From: a candidate division FCPU426 bacterium
GTDB taxonomy: Bacteria > Oederibacteriota > Muellerivitia > Muellerivitales > Muellerivitaceae
DNA: 64,000 nucleotides
Direction: 5' to 3'
NCBI GenBank assembly: GCA_030041545.1
Contig: JASHNQ010000072.1
Span: 1 to 64,000, forward strand
Part shown: positions 8,256 through 17,584 of the stretch, one piece after another
How the letters are laid out: each line of letters starts with the position of its first letter
Position numbering within the stretch: the first letter of the stretch is position 1
Position numbers and translations under genes: made by a program
The notes under the pieces: generated by a model
Databases searched by the model: none
Seen by the model: the letters and a program-made list of their open reading frames with translations, nothing else
What the model was told of the DNA's origin: nothing

Positions 8256-9776
8256 TTGGTTGTTAAAAATCACGAAAGAACAGGAACCTTGTCCTCCCAA
8301 CGAACCCGATTCATCCTCTTGTTCCTGCTTTTGTTCTTTTCCCGCCTGACTTTCGGCCTCTGCGAGGCCAAATGGTGGGGACTGGATGAGCTCCAGACCT
8401 ATTTGATCGGCCTGAAATGCTACACGACAGGCACCTGGCCCTATTTCGGGCCGGACGTCACGGGCAATGAGAACACGTCCTTCGAGCGCCAGCTGCCCGG
8501 GGCCCTGGAGGGGCTTCTCATCGGCCTTCCCCTCCGCGTCCTGCCCTTTCCCGAGACCCCCACGGTCGTGGTCACCTTCCTGTCCACGGTAGGCGCGGCG
8601 CTGCTGGCCTGGTACATCCGAAGGCGAATCCCCGGCCTGTCCTTCCCGTGGCTTTTCGCCTGGATCTGCGTCACCCCTTGGAGCGTCTCGGAGGGGACCC
8701 ATGTCATCAATCCTGCCTTCAACTACTTGCCCAGCGTCCTGTTTTTCGTGGGCTTCATGGAAAGCCTTCCTTATTTTTCCACGGGGTGGCTGGGACCCTT
8801 GGGGTCCAACGCGCTCATGGGCTTCTCGGTGGCCTGGATCATGCAGTTCCATTTTTCCTATGTGTACCTGGCGCCCCTGGCGGGCTTTTCGCTTTTAAGC
8901 CAATGGTGGAAAGGGAACCGTTGGAGGCCTTTCGTTTGTTTCGCGGCCGGGGCCGCGCCCATGGCCGCGCTCATCCTTCCCACCCTCCTGAAATACGGGT
9001 TGAACCCCGGCAACGAGGTGTCGGCCTTCGCCGCCCCCTTCTTTTGGAACAATTTCACCGAGTGGGTGACCATCCTGGCCCGTTTCTTCTCCCTCGCCTG
9101 CTACGAGGTGCCCCGGTTCATCGGCCAGGACAACCATGAGCGGTTCCAATACCTGGCCGCCCACCCCTTCCTGGCCCTGCCTTGCGCCTTTCTTTGGATG
9201 GGGGGAATCCTCCAAGCCCTGGTGATGCTGCTGTGCTGGTTTAAAATGCCTTCCTTCCTCTACCAAAGGAAGTGGTACTTCCCGCTGGTCTACGTTGGGG
9301 TCTGGGGGGGAATTGAAGCCGCCAGCGGGTGGCCCCCCTACGCGATCATCCCCCTCGCGGCGTTGCTTTGGTTCGCACCAAGGGTTCGGGTTTTGGCCCC
9401 GGCCTTCCAATGGTTCCGCGGACCGGCGGACCTTGCGGGCTGGAAAGAAATGAATCTTCTCGTGGTTTGCGCCTACCTCGTGGTTTGGGTGAGCTTTTGG
9501 TTCACCATCAAGCTTCCCATGTCCCACATTTATTTCATCCTCTATCCCCTGGTCATGACCTATTCCTGCTACTGCTGGAGGCTTTTCGCCGGGAGCCCAC
9601 GGCTGCGACTGCTGGCCAAGGTGTTCATCCTGGCCGGGGTCTATTTCCAGTTCGGGTACGCCTTCGTGACGGCCAAGTTCGATTCGCTTTACCAGAAGCG
9701 GGAACCCTTGGCCCGCGCCATCCAGGAAAAGAACTACCACCTGGCCGGCGAGCGCCGGCCCAACAGTCTTTATTAA
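8256..9776 (+). CDS. Polytopic membrane protein, GT-C-like
   Basis: A protein of up to 506 residues with about 11-12 hydrophobic helices. An early acidic luminal motif (AKWWGLDELQTYLIGLKCY) resembles the first-loop Asp/Glu site of GT-C glycosyltransferases that use polyprenyl-linked sugars. A role in cell-surface glycan or protein glycosylation is an inference only. The start is uncertain: TTG 8256, or TTG 8289 preceded by AGGAACC. It stands alone between two palindromic elements. Confidence 0.6.
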   Translation: MVVKNHERTGTLSSQRTRFILLFLLLFFSRLTFGLCEAKWWGLDELQTYLIGLKCYTTGTWPYFGPDVTGNENTSFERQLPGALEGLLIGLPLRVLPFPETPTVVVTFLSTVGAALLAWYIRRRIPGLSFPWLFAWICVTPWSVSEGTHVINPAFNYLPSVLFFVGFMESLPYFSTGWLGPLGSNALMGFSVAWIMQFHFSYVYLAPLAGFSLLSQWWKGNRWRPFVCFAAGAAPMAALILPTLLKYGLNPGNEVSAFAAPFFWNNFTEWVTILARFFSLACYEVPRFIGQDNHERFQYLAAHPFLALPCAFLWMGGILQALVMLLCWFKMPSFLYQRKWYFPLVYVGVWGGIEAASGWPPYAIIPLAALLWFAPRVRVLAPAFQWFRGPADLAGWKEMNLLVVCAYLVVWVSFWFTIKLPMSHIYFILYPLVMTYSCYCWRLFAGSPRLRLLAKVFILAGVYFQFGYAFVTAKFDSLYQKREPLARAIQEKNYHLAGERRPNSLY

Positions 9777-9797
9777 GAGACCGCAACAAAACCTCCA

Positions 9798-9903
9798 AAT
9801 TCTCACCACGAAGGTCGCGAAGTACACAAAGTTAATGCATAAAGCATTACAAAAAACCAAAAGGTTTCAACTTCGTGCCCTTTGTGTACTTTGTGGTGAG
9901 AGG
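9798..9903. repeat. CACGAAG/ACACAAAG palindromic element
   Basis: The left arm TCTCACCACGAAGGTCGCGA with GTACACAAAG is answered at 9879-9903 by CTTTGTGTACTTTGTGGTGA. Two small hairpins lie inside. A half-copy (CTTTGTGTACTTCGTGGCGA) is at about 18,200. It is noncoding. Confidence 0.65.
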
Positions 9904-9920
9904 GGTCTTGCCGTGGCGGC

Positions 9921-10160
9921 TTACTTCTCGCTGTCCAGGTTCTTCATCTGCCGCTCGTCGTAGCGGGTGCCGGCCACGGCCTCGTGGGAAACAACCTTTT
10001 CCAGGTGCTCGATATCAGCCGGGGAAAGGTTGAGCCCCAAGGCCCCCAGGGTTTCGTCCAGTTGCTTGCGCGTTTGATCATTTCGGCGATGGTTCCCACG
10101 GTGTCCCCGATGGGCACTTGAGGATCCAGCCGGGAAGGCCTGTAGATGTCAATATTTTTG
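9921..10160 (-). pseudogene. Aldo/keto reductase remnant with internal deletion
   Basis: The minus strand reads two pieces of one aldo/keto reductase. First comes NIDIYRPSRLDPQVPIGDTV, the barrel segment before the substrate loop. After a deletion and a frame change, the C-terminal end follows: KQLDETLGALGLNLSPADIE, then VAGTRYDERQMKNLDSEK and a stop at 9921. The catalytic Tyr/Lys/His region and the whole N-terminus are missing, so this is a dead gene. No single frame covers both pieces. Confidence 0.75.
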
Positions 10161-10293
10161 AACTTAACAAAGAAAGGCACGGAAATGAAAGAGGCAAATG
10201 GAAGGTTCATTTTTAACAAATCCTAAATATGGAAAAGAGTAAAGTGAGGGCCGTTGAAATTTCACGAAACATTCCATGGAGAGGGAGAGGAAA

Positions 10294-10989
10294 ATGACGA
10301 AAAGGCATTCGGCCATTGTCGGAATGGCGTTGGTCTTCCTGGGATGGGGTATGGCCGCATGGGGGAAGATCGAAATGGACAATTCCTTGTCCATGAAAAG
10401 GCTTGTCGCCCCCAACCCACAGGATGTGACACCGCGAAAAAAAGGGGACGATATTCCCTTCGGCACCCTTCGGACCCCTGAAGGCAAGGCGGTGGACGTG
10501 GAAGATTTCCTCCGCCAAAAAGCCACCATCCTCCTTTTTTACCAAGGCGGATGGTCCCCGTCGGCCAAGGCCCAACTCCAGAAACTATCCGGCGTGGAGC
10601 CCGATTTGGAAAAACTGGGATACCAGGTGGCCGCGGTCTGCCCCGATAAGCCGGAGCGGCTCAAGGACAGCTTTCCACAAGCCCTCCTGAATTTTTCCTT
10701 ATTGAGCGACCGCAACGCGCAGGTCATCCGGCGGTTCGGCCTGGCCTACCACGCCGACCTGGGTGAATTGAAGAAAGAGGGCGTGAATTTAAAGGATTAC
10801 ACGGGCAACAACGGAAACGTGCTGCCGGTACCGGCGGTTTACGGCATCGTCCAGGGTGACATCCAATTCGTTTATTACTACCCGGGGGCGCAAGCCAGCC
10901 TCGATCCCCGGGCCTTGCTTTCGGCCGCCCAGGAAGCGGCGGCCGGCAAGATGCCCTCCGCCAGCGGCGTGCTAAGCCCGGCGCCCTAA
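10294..10989 (+). CDS. Peroxiredoxin-like exported protein lacking the catalytic cysteine
   Basis: A 231-residue protein of AhpC/TSA (thioredoxin) fold with an N-terminal signal segment (HSAIVGMALVFLGWGMAAWG). It follows the family through TILLFYQGGWSPSAKAQLQK, but where relatives have GGWCPYC this protein has GGWSPSA, so both redox cysteines are absent. C-terminal strands (NVLPVPAVYGIVQGDIQFVY) are retained. It is probably extracytoplasmic and not a peroxidase by the standard mechanism. ATG 10294 follows GGGAGAGG; the earlier ATG 10276 would place that site inside the gene. Confidence 0.75.
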   Translation: MTKRHSAIVGMALVFLGWGMAAWGKIEMDNSLSMKRLVAPNPQDVTPRKKGDDIPFGTLRTPEGKAVDVEDFLRQKATILLFYQGGWSPSAKAQLQKLSGVEPDLEKLGYQVAAVCPDKPERLKDSFPQALLNFSLLSDRNAQVIRRFGLAYHADLGELKKEGVNLKDYTGNNGNVLPVPAVYGIVQGDIQFVYYYPGAQASLDPRALLSAAQEAAAGKMPSASGVLSPAP

Positions 10990-11013
10990 GGCCGGGGTTT
11001 CCCCCTTTCCAGG

Positions 11014-11418
11014 TCAGCCGCCCAGGCTTAAGGGCCCGGAGCCGAAATAAGCGATCAGCAGGGCCGCGCCCAGGAGGCTCAAGTTCTTGAAGAAATTGAC
11101 CCGTTCGTGGACCTTCTGCATTGGGTCCGTGACCTTCCAAAAGGCGTGCATGGCAAAGGTGACGGGCACGAGGAAGAGGATGATCAGCCAGGCCCCGATG
11201 CGCGACTGGTAGCCCAAAAGAACCAAGAGGCCGCCCACCAGCTCCACCAGGCCGGAGGCCACCACCATCAACTCCGCCGCCGGCACCCCCTTGGACTGGG
11301 CGTAACCCGCCATCATTTTGCGGTTTTGAACGTGGGCAAACCCGCTGGTAATGAAAAGAAAGCTGTAAAAAATACGGCCCAACAAGACGACGATTTCCAT
11401 GGCGCGCTCCTTGTCCAA
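11014..11418 (-). CDS. DoxX-family membrane protein
   Basis: A 134-residue protein with four hydrophobic helices and the DoxX signature (RIFYSFLFITSGFAHVQN, then GLVELVGGLLVLLGYQSRIG). The family is linked to quinone-dependent oxidation or redox-stress complexes, but most members have no proven role. It begins with ATG 11418 behind AAGGAGCGCGCC. It is convergent with the peroxiredoxin-like gene. Confidence 0.85.
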   Translation of the reverse strand: MDKERAMEIVVLLGRIFYSFLFITSGFAHVQNRKMMAGYAQSKGVPAAELMVVASGLVELVGGLLVLLGYQSRIGAWLIILFLVPVTFAMHAFWKVTDPMQKVHERVNFFKNLSLLGAALLIAYFGSGPLSLGG

Positions 11419-11665
11419 AAATTCGGCAAAACCCGCCCGGCCTCAAGGGGCAAAAGTAAAATCCCATGTTTTGCGCCGGAAAAGTTTTGCCGTTACTGCC
11501 CCACCATAGGCATCCCGCATCGCGGAGTAAACCCCGTGGCGAAATTTCGGGTTACTTCGGGGTGACATGGCTCAAAACCGGTGAGCGATAAGGGTTTTCC
11601 CACGGGCGAAGCGGCTTTGGGCCATCGTTGTTTTGGCGGCCCATCCTGGCTATCATTTTCCCGCT

Positions 11666-12775
11666 ATGCTCCCCTTCCAACCTTCCCGGCCGGCGGTTGG
11701 GCTCATCGCGGCCCTGTTATTGCTTGCGGCGGTTTGGGAGGGGGAACCCCCCAAGGCCCGGGCCCAATCCCACCATGATTTTCCCTCCTTCCGCTACGTG
11801 TTCGACGCGATGTGGGGCTCGAAGGGACAGGGCCTCAACCAGGTCAACGGACCGCAAGGCATCTGCGTCTCGCCCGACGGCCGTGTCTTCATCGCGGACA
11901 CCGGCAACGACCGAATCCTGGTGTGGGGTGAAAACGGGAACCCCGTGACCTCCTACGGCTCCTTCGGCACCCGCGCGGATTGGCAGGACCCGCCGCAGTT
12001 CGACCATCCCATGGCGGTGCTTGTGGACGGGCAGGGCCGGATTTTCGTGGCTGACACCCTCAACGACCGCGTCGTCCAGCTGGATTCCAACGGCATGGTG
12101 GTCCAAAGCTGGGGAAGCCTGGGCCAGGGAAAGGGCGAATTCAACCAACCGCGGGCCCTGGCCGAGGACCATTTTGGGGGCCTCTGGGTTCTGGATATGA
12201 ACAATTCCCGGGTCGAGGTTTTCGGCCCCGATGGCGGGTTTAGGTACTCCTGGGGGACCTTCGGCACCACCCCCAATCCCTCCGACGCCGAGATGAACCT
12301 TCCCCGGGGGATGGCCCTGAATTCCATCGACCAAGCCGTTGTCGCCGACAGCGGCAATTTCCGCATGGAGGTCTTCGACAACCGCGCGGTTCCGGTCACC
12401 ATCCAGGGTTGGTACGGGGAAAAGGGCCCTTACGAGTTCAAGGACATGGGGAGCGTGGCCGTGACCCCGGTCGGCGTGGCGGCCATCGCGGATGGGACCA
12501 GCGGACGGGTCATGTTTTACAACAGCCGGGACGGGCTCTACGAGTACCTGGGCAGGTGGAGAGCCAAGGACGAGATCGTAAGCCCCGCGTTCCAGCCCAA
12601 GTTTAGGGGCATCGCCAGCGACCCGGAAAACCGGATCTACGTGACCGACATCCACGACAACGTGATCCTGCGCTTGAAACCCCTCCAACCCTTTACCCCC
12701 GTGGCCCCGGCCGCGACGCCCACTTCCAAACCCGAGAGCCCTTACAGCGGACAGGACTTCCCCCTCCAGCGCTGA
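11666..12775 (+). CDS. Exported NHL-repeat beta-propeller protein
   Basis: A 369-residue protein with a signal peptide (VGLIAALLLLAAVWEGEPPK, then ARAQ) and at least five NHL repeats of the form G-x-hydrophobic-D-x-x-G-x-hydrophobic-(V/I)-A-D-x-x-N-x-R (RVFIADTGNDRILVW; RIFVADTLNDRVVQL; GLWVLDMNNSRVEVF; RIYVTDIHDNVILRL). It should fold as a periplasmic or secreted propeller that binds proteins or ligands. The C-terminus is a Pro/Thr-rich tail. ATG 11666 is used because the signal peptide begins there. Confidence 0.85.
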   Translation: MLPFQPSRPAVGLIAALLLLAAVWEGEPPKARAQSHHDFPSFRYVFDAMWGSKGQGLNQVNGPQGICVSPDGRVFIADTGNDRILVWGENGNPVTSYGSFGTRADWQDPPQFDHPMAVLVDGQGRIFVADTLNDRVVQLDSNGMVVQSWGSLGQGKGEFNQPRALAEDHFGGLWVLDMNNSRVEVFGPDGGFRYSWGTFGTTPNPSDAEMNLPRGMALNSIDQAVVADSGNFRMEVFDNRAVPVTIQGWYGEKGPYEFKDMGSVAVTPVGVAAIADGTSGRVMFYNSRDGLYEYLGRWRAKDEIVSPAFQPKFRGIASDPENRIYVTDIHDNVILRLKPLQPFTPVAPAATPTSKPESPYSGQDFPLQR

Positions 12776-12784
12776 AGGAAGGCG

Positions 12785-13162
12785 TTATTGGCCCATGCCT
12801 TTCTGCACGGCGTCCACGATGGACTGCTGCTGGGGGCTCAGGTAATTCCAAACGCTCTGCAGGTAATTGACGTCATCCAGGATTTTCTCGGTCTCGTCCT
12901 CAATGTCCGAACGGTCCTGGCTTATCCGGGACCTTAGGGTTTCTCTTTCGTCGAAATTTTGGGCCGCCTCCAGGTCTTTTTTCGCGGCATCCAGGTCGGC
13001 TTGGGATCCGTCCATCGCCGCCTTGGTGTCTTGAAGATGGGCCACGCGCTGTTGGATATCCTTTTGAATCTGCGGGTTCACCTGCGCCAAGGCCGTGGCT
13101 GAAAAGCCAAAGATCCCCCCGAACACGATCAGGGGATAAATCCACATCGTTGCGGTTCTCAT
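12785..13162 (-). CDS. Exported small protein, predicted helical
   Basis: A 125-residue protein with a signal peptide (IYPLIVFGGIFGFSATALAQ) and a highly charged helical remainder rich in Gln, Asp and Lys with heptad-like spacing (DLDAAKKDLEAAQNFDERET). No family was recognised. The start at ATG 13162 follows GGAGGGAGTGGCC. The stop lies ten bases from the convergent NHL gene. Confidence 0.7.
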   Translation of the reverse strand: MRTATMWIYPLIVFGGIFGFSATALAQVNPQIQKDIQQRVAHLQDTKAAMDGSQADLDAAKKDLEAAQNFDERETLRSRISQDRSDIEDETEKILDDVNYLQSVWNYLSPQQQSIVDAVQKGMGQ

Positions 13163-13681
13163 GGCCACTCCCTCCTTTGTCCGGCTTATCATTCTTTATA
13201 AACCTAGGGACGCCGTCCTCTTTATTACAAGGGTGTGCTTTCACCCTTTAAGGATGTTTATTTTTTCCGCCGCCATGTCCCATCCTCCCCGCCTAAAAGT
13301 TTTACCCGGGCTATTCCCGCCCCTATCAATGACGGCAGGGAAAACCACAACCTCCTGATCCCCCAAAATATCGCCGGGATTTTGGGGAATGCGCCATTGC
13401 CGGTTGGCAAATTTGCGGGGGAAAAGGAAAAGTTTTTCCCGCTTTTAGGAAAAATCTTTCCCTAAGGAAAATTGGGTTTTTTCCAGGAAGGACGGCCCAG
13501 CCCGGAACTTTTCGCCGACAAAAAGGGATTTCACGGACGGATTGGCATCCAAAATGCCATGCCGGGGATCGGGTGTTCCCCACCCAGCCGCCGGAACCCC
13601 ATTGAAATCGTTACAGGCCGGTAAAAATAATAAAAGCATCTTGGGCGCCGTTTGGATGAAGCGGCGAAGGGAGGCCTCCCT
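13163..13681. other. Intergenic region without a recognised gene
   Basis: About 520 bases between divergent genes. The ORFs in it have no recognisable protein content. A GGAAAA/TTTTCC-rich stretch (13,370-13,480) and the ribosome site AAGGGAGGCC ahead of the receiver gene at 13,682 are the only visible structures. The two promoters must lie here. Confidence 0.6.
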
Positions 13682-14149
13682 ATGAATCTTCTAGCTGAAC
13701 CCCCGTTTAAATTTGAAATCCTGCTCATCGAGGACAATGCCGCTGACGCGCGCCTGGTTTCCATGGCCCTGAAGGGTTTCGAAGCCGATTACCAACTGCG
13801 CGTCATCACGGATGGCGGGCTGGCCTTGGACTTTCTCGGTCATAAAGACAAATTCCATGACGCTCCCCGCCCGGATGTGGTCCTTTTGGATTGGATACTG
13901 CCCGTGGCCGGCGGCGACGAGATTTTGAAGGAAATCCGGCAAAACCAGGACTTGCGGAATATCCCGGTCATCGTCCTCAGTGGACTTTATTCGGCGGAAG
14001 TGGAAAGGTTGATCTATGAAGCCGGGGCCAATACCTTCATCGAAAAACCCATCACCTTGGACCGTTTTTCCATCATCCTGCAACACTTCAAGGATGCCTT
14101 GAAAAGGAAAAAAGAACTCCCTCCCCCTCCCGGATCCTCCTCCCCTTAG
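13682..14149 (+). CDS. Response regulator, Rcp1-like
   Basis: A 155-residue lone receiver domain. The acidic pair is in ILLIEDNAADARLV, the phosphorylation site in VVLLDWILPVAGGDE and the lysine in FIEKPITLDRF. The C-terminal tail is Pro/Ser-rich (PPPPGSSSP). ATG 13682 is chosen for the upstream AGGGAGG; the TTG at 13652 would add ten residues ahead of the fold. No kinase is adjacent, so it probably takes phosphate from a distant partner. Confidence 0.85.
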   Translation: MNLLAEPPFKFEILLIEDNAADARLVSMALKGFEADYQLRVITDGGLALDFLGHKDKFHDAPRPDVVLLDWILPVAGGDEILKEIRQNQDLRNIPVIVLSGLYSAEVERLIYEAGANTFIEKPITLDRFSIILQHFKDALKRKKELPPPPGSSSP

Positions 14150-14386
14150 TCCCTTAGTCGTGAAATTTTATACAAAAAGCCGAAAACTTCCGACCTAAGG
14201 GATCGGGCGCTTTTACAGTGGATTCACCCGTGAAAGCAGCGGATGCAACCCTGTTTGGCTCCGGCTCGTCCGGGTTAAGACCCGCCGCTTCCCACCACCC
14301 TTGGGCTTAACCCTTTCTATTTCCACCTTTGCCCCGTTAAACTATGGTGCAGGCTCCCTAAAAACTATTCCAGGAGGTTTTCACCC

Positions 14387-16183
14387 GTGCACATTGAAAA
14401 AGGCGATTTCACCACCGGCCGGCGCACCCTTTGGATCACAACCCTGGCCCTGGGGATAGGCGCCGTTTGTTCGGTGGTGGCATGGGCGCTCCTTCAACTC
14501 ATCTATTTTTTCACCAACCTGTTTTTCTTCCAAACCTATTCCTGGTCCTTCCATTCCCCGGCGGTGAACCACTTGGGCTGGTGGGTGGTGGCCCCTCCCG
14601 TGGTGGGGGGGCTTGTCATCGGCCTCATGGCCCGCTACGGCTCGGACCGTATCCGGGGCCATGGCATTCCCGAAGCCTTGGAGGCGATCCTTTTCGGCAA
14701 GAGCAAGATGTCCCTGAGGGTGGCGATCTTAAAACCCATTTCCTCGGCCATCGCCATCGGATCGGGCGGGCCTTTCGGCGCCGAAGGACCCATCATCATG
14801 ACCGGCGGGGCCTTCGGTTCCCTCATGGCCCAGGCTTTCCACTTGACGGCCGCCGAGCGCAAGACCCTGCTAGTGGCGGGCGCCTGCGCGGGCATGTCCG
14901 CGGTCTTTTCTTCGCCCCTAGCCGCCACGCTCCTGGCCGTGGAGCTCCTGCTTTTTGAATTGAAGCCCCGGAGCATTGTTCCGGTGGCCGCCGCCTGCGT
15001 GGTGGCCGCCACGCTCAGGCCCTTTTTGCTGGGCCCCGGGCCCCTCTTTCCCGTCCCGGAGCACCCCGTACTGCCCTTGAAGGGCCTCTTGTTCTCGGTC
15101 CTTTGCGGCCTCATCGCCGGGCTGGCTTCGGCCCTTTTGACGAAACTGGTCTATCTCTTCGAGGACTTGTTCCTGAAGCTGCCCTTCCACTGGATGTGGT
15201 TCCCGGCCCTGGGCGGGCTGGCGGTGGGCGTCGGCGGTTATTTCGAGCCCAAGGCCCTGGGCGTCGGCTACGACATCATCGCGGATTTCCTCAAGGGCGA
15301 TTCGTCGGCCACCGGGGCTTTCTTGCTGATCCTGGTCAAGGCCTCCATCTGGGCCTTTGCCCTGGGTTCGGGGACTTCCGGCGGCGTCCTGGCGCCCCTC
15401 TTGATCATCGGGGGAGGCCTGGGCGTCGCGGAGGCGTCTTTCTTCCCGGCGGAGGGAGCGAACAGCCTTTGGCCCCTCGTCAGCATGGCGGCCATTTTGG
15501 GCGGGGTGATGAGGGTGCCTTTCACGGCCGTCGCCTTCGCGCTGGAACTGACCCACGACACCAACGCCATACTCCCGATCCTGATCGCCTCCGTCGCGGC
15601 CTACACCATCACGGTGCTAACCATGAAACGGTCCATCCTGACGGAAAAGGTGGCGCGCCGGGGGTTCCATATCTTGCGGGAATATACGGTTGATCTTTTG
15701 GAGATGAGCTACGTAGCGGAAGTGATGACCCCAAACCCGGTGGTTTTGGGGGAGTCCTGGCCGCTTTCCAGGGTCCTCAAGGTCATGGACCAAAGCCGCA
15801 AGCACCAGGGCTACCCTGTCGTTGACGCGAAGGGAAAACTGGTGGGCATGGTCAGCCGCTGGGAAATCATGAAAAACAAGGCGGCCGGGGACCTGAAGGT
15901 CCGAAACTTGATGAATGCCAACCCGGTCACGGCTTATCCCGACGACCCTTGCCGGGCGGCCGCGGCGCGCATGGCCCGCCACCGCATCGGCCGCCTGCCG
16001 GTGGTTTCGCCGGAACACCCCTGGAAGCTTTTGGGGATCTTGACCCGCAGCGACCTAGTGAAGCTCAGCCTCAAGCACTTCGAGGAGGAGGAGGTCCACG
16101 AAAAATTCATCGGTCTGGACTCTTCCAAGGTCGTGAAATTGCCTCCGTCGCCGTCTTCCTCCACTTTCAAGAAAGGCGCCTGA
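14387..16183 (+). CDS. ClC-type chloride channel/antiporter with C-terminal CBS pair
   Basis: A 598-residue ClC protein. The anion path motifs are visible: GSGGPFGAEGPIIM near residue 125 (with the gating-type Glu of GxEGP) and GSGTSGGVLAPLL near residue 330. About twelve membrane helices end near residue 420. Two CBS domains follow (VMTPNPVVL...GYPVVD; LMNANPVTA...GRLPVV), which in other ClCs bind adenine nucleotides. It starts at GTG 14387 behind CAGGAGG. Chloride versus another anion cannot be decided. Confidence 0.9.
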   Translation: MHIEKGDFTTGRRTLWITTLALGIGAVCSVVAWALLQLIYFFTNLFFFQTYSWSFHSPAVNHLGWWVVAPPVVGGLVIGLMARYGSDRIRGHGIPEALEAILFGKSKMSLRVAILKPISSAIAIGSGGPFGAEGPIIMTGGAFGSLMAQAFHLTAAERKTLLVAGACAGMSAVFSSPLAATLLAVELLLFELKPRSIVPVAAACVVAATLRPFLLGPGPLFPVPEHPVLPLKGLLFSVLCGLIAGLASALLTKLVYLFEDLFLKLPFHWMWFPALGGLAVGVGGYFEPKALGVGYDIIADFLKGDSSATGAFLLILVKASIWAFALGSGTSGGVLAPLLIIGGGLGVAEASFFPAEGANSLWPLVSMAAILGGVMRVPFTAVAFALELTHDTNAILPILIASVAAYTITVLTMKRSILTEKVARRGFHILREYTVDLLEMSYVAEVMTPNPVVLGESWPLSRVLKVMDQSRKHQGYPVVDAKGKLVGMVSRWEIMKNKAAGDLKVRNLMNANPVTAYPDDPCRAAAARMARHRIGRLPVVSPEHPWKLLGILTRSDLVKLSLKHFEEEEVHEKFIGLDSSKVVKLPPSPSSSTFKKGA

Positions 16184-16264
16184 GTCCAATTCCAAAAAAC
16201 GGTTGGCATGACATCCCGATTTTGGACCCGGAAAAGAAAGCCTCATAGAGGGTAGTTGGCTTCC

Positions 16265-16723
16265 ATGAAACGGGAAAAATTCCTTTGGCCGCTGAGCCAA
16301 TCCCATCACCGCGCCCTGATGGCGGCTAAACGCGTGAAAGAAACCCTCTCAGCCGTCGATCCGAAACAGGAAACGGCCCGCGTGGAGGAAACAACCGCCG
16401 AAATCAAGGCGTTCTACGAGGAGGAACTGCGGTTGCATTTCTGGGACGAGGAGAAAATGCTGGCCCTTTATGAAGGCCACATGGGAAGGGAAGAACCCGA
16501 ACCGGACCGCGTCCGGAAAGAACACCGCCTGCTGGAATCCCTCCTGACCCAAGCCACAAAACCAAGCCTGCTTTCTTTCGCGGAAATCCTGGCCAACCAC
16601 GTTCGTTTCGAGGAGGAGGTCCTTTTCGGGCGCATCGAGAAGGTCTTGGACGAGGCCGAGAAAAAGGCCCTGGGAAACCTGTTGGAACAGGGGGCGGCTT
16701 CTTGCGCCGCCCCAAACGCCTGA
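16265..16723 (+). CDS. Hemerythrin-like HHE domain protein
   Basis: A 152-residue four-helix protein with the pattern WPLSQSHHRALMAAK, HFWDEEKML, KEHRLLE and NHVRFEEEVLF, which supplies the His/Glu ligands of a di-iron site. It may buffer O2, NO or iron. The start is ATG 16265 or the in-frame TTG at 16256. The stop shares bases with the next gene (TGATG), so the two are coupled. Confidence 0.82.
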   Translation: MKREKFLWPLSQSHHRALMAAKRVKETLSAVDPKQETARVEETTAEIKAFYEEELRLHFWDEEKMLALYEGHMGREEPEPDRVRKEHRLLESLLTQATKPSLLSFAEILANHVRFEEEVLFGRIEKVLDEAEKKALGNLLEQGAASCAAPNA

Positions 16724-17442
16724 TGCCGGCAAGGGGACACCGCCAGCTCGCGGCCGGGGCGGTATTCGCCGTATCCATGGGCTATTTGGAAAGCGCCGTG
16801 GTGTTTTACTTGAGGCGGCTTTATTGCCCGGACGGATTCGGCTTTCCCTTGCGGAATTTCATGGACCCCCACGCCTTGGCCATCGAGGGCTTGCGGGAGA
16901 TGTCAACCCTCGTGATGCTCCTGGCCGTGGCCTATCTGTCCGCCGTTTCTTGGAAGGACCGGTTCGCTTTCTTCCTTTTTACCTTCGCGGTTTGGGATAT
17001 TTTTTACTACGTCTGGCTGAAGGTCCTACTGGGCTGGCCCGGTTCCTTCCAAACCTTCGACGTTTTGTTCCTCATCCCCTGGCCCTGGGTGGGCCCAGTG
17101 CTGGCCCCCGTGACCGCCTCCTTTACCATGATTCTCCTGGCCCTCGCCCTGTTGAAATCGAAGGACAATCCCCGCCCACCGGAGTGGGCCTTGTGGATCG
17201 CCGGCAGTTTCGCCATCCTCGTGACGTTCCTGGGGGACTTTGGGCGCTTGATCGTGGAGGGCGGGCACCTTCCGGGGTTTTTCCAACTGGCGGCCGACCC
17301 CCGGTTCCGGGAAATCAGCTCCAACCATGTGCCGGGGGGCTATGATTGGCTCCTGTTTATCGCCGGGGAAGCCGTGATCTTGGCGGGCGTTTTTCGCTTT
17401 TACCGCCGGGGAAGAGGAAAAACGGACAGGTCCCGGAAATGA
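16723..17442 (+). CDS. Conserved membrane protein of unknown function
   Basis: A 239-residue protein with about seven hydrophobic helices (GAVFAVSMGYLESAVVFYLR; MLLAVAYLSAVSW; DIFYYVWLKVLLGWP; LLFIAGEAVILAGVFRFY) and a basic C-terminus. I recognise no family. It is translationally coupled to the HHE-domain gene, so a shared redox or iron function is possible but unproven. Confidence 0.7.
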   Translation: MPARGHRQLAAGAVFAVSMGYLESAVVFYLRRLYCPDGFGFPLRNFMDPHALAIEGLREMSTLVMLLAVAYLSAVSWKDRFAFFLFTFAVWDIFYYVWLKVLLGWPGSFQTFDVLFLIPWPWVGPVLAPVTASFTMILLALALLKSKDNPRPPEWALWIAGSFAILVTFLGDFGRLIVEGGHLPGFFQLAADPRFREISSNHVPGGYDWLLFIAGEAVILAGVFRFYRRGRGKTDRSRK

Positions 17443-17584
17443 AAACCATCCCTTGGTTGCGCCCCGCCGCATCCCTCAAAAGAGTGATGCGGGAAGTTGT
17501 TTCAAATCGATATAATGAACCCCGGCTTTCGAGACCGGGCGCTAAAAAATTTTGGAAACCACCGTTTGGGAGGGAGGCATCGGA

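Noticed and set aside
14210..14386. Possible fluoride riboswitch ahead of the ClC gene
   Set aside because: The conserved pseudoknot and core bases of the crcB motif are not found.
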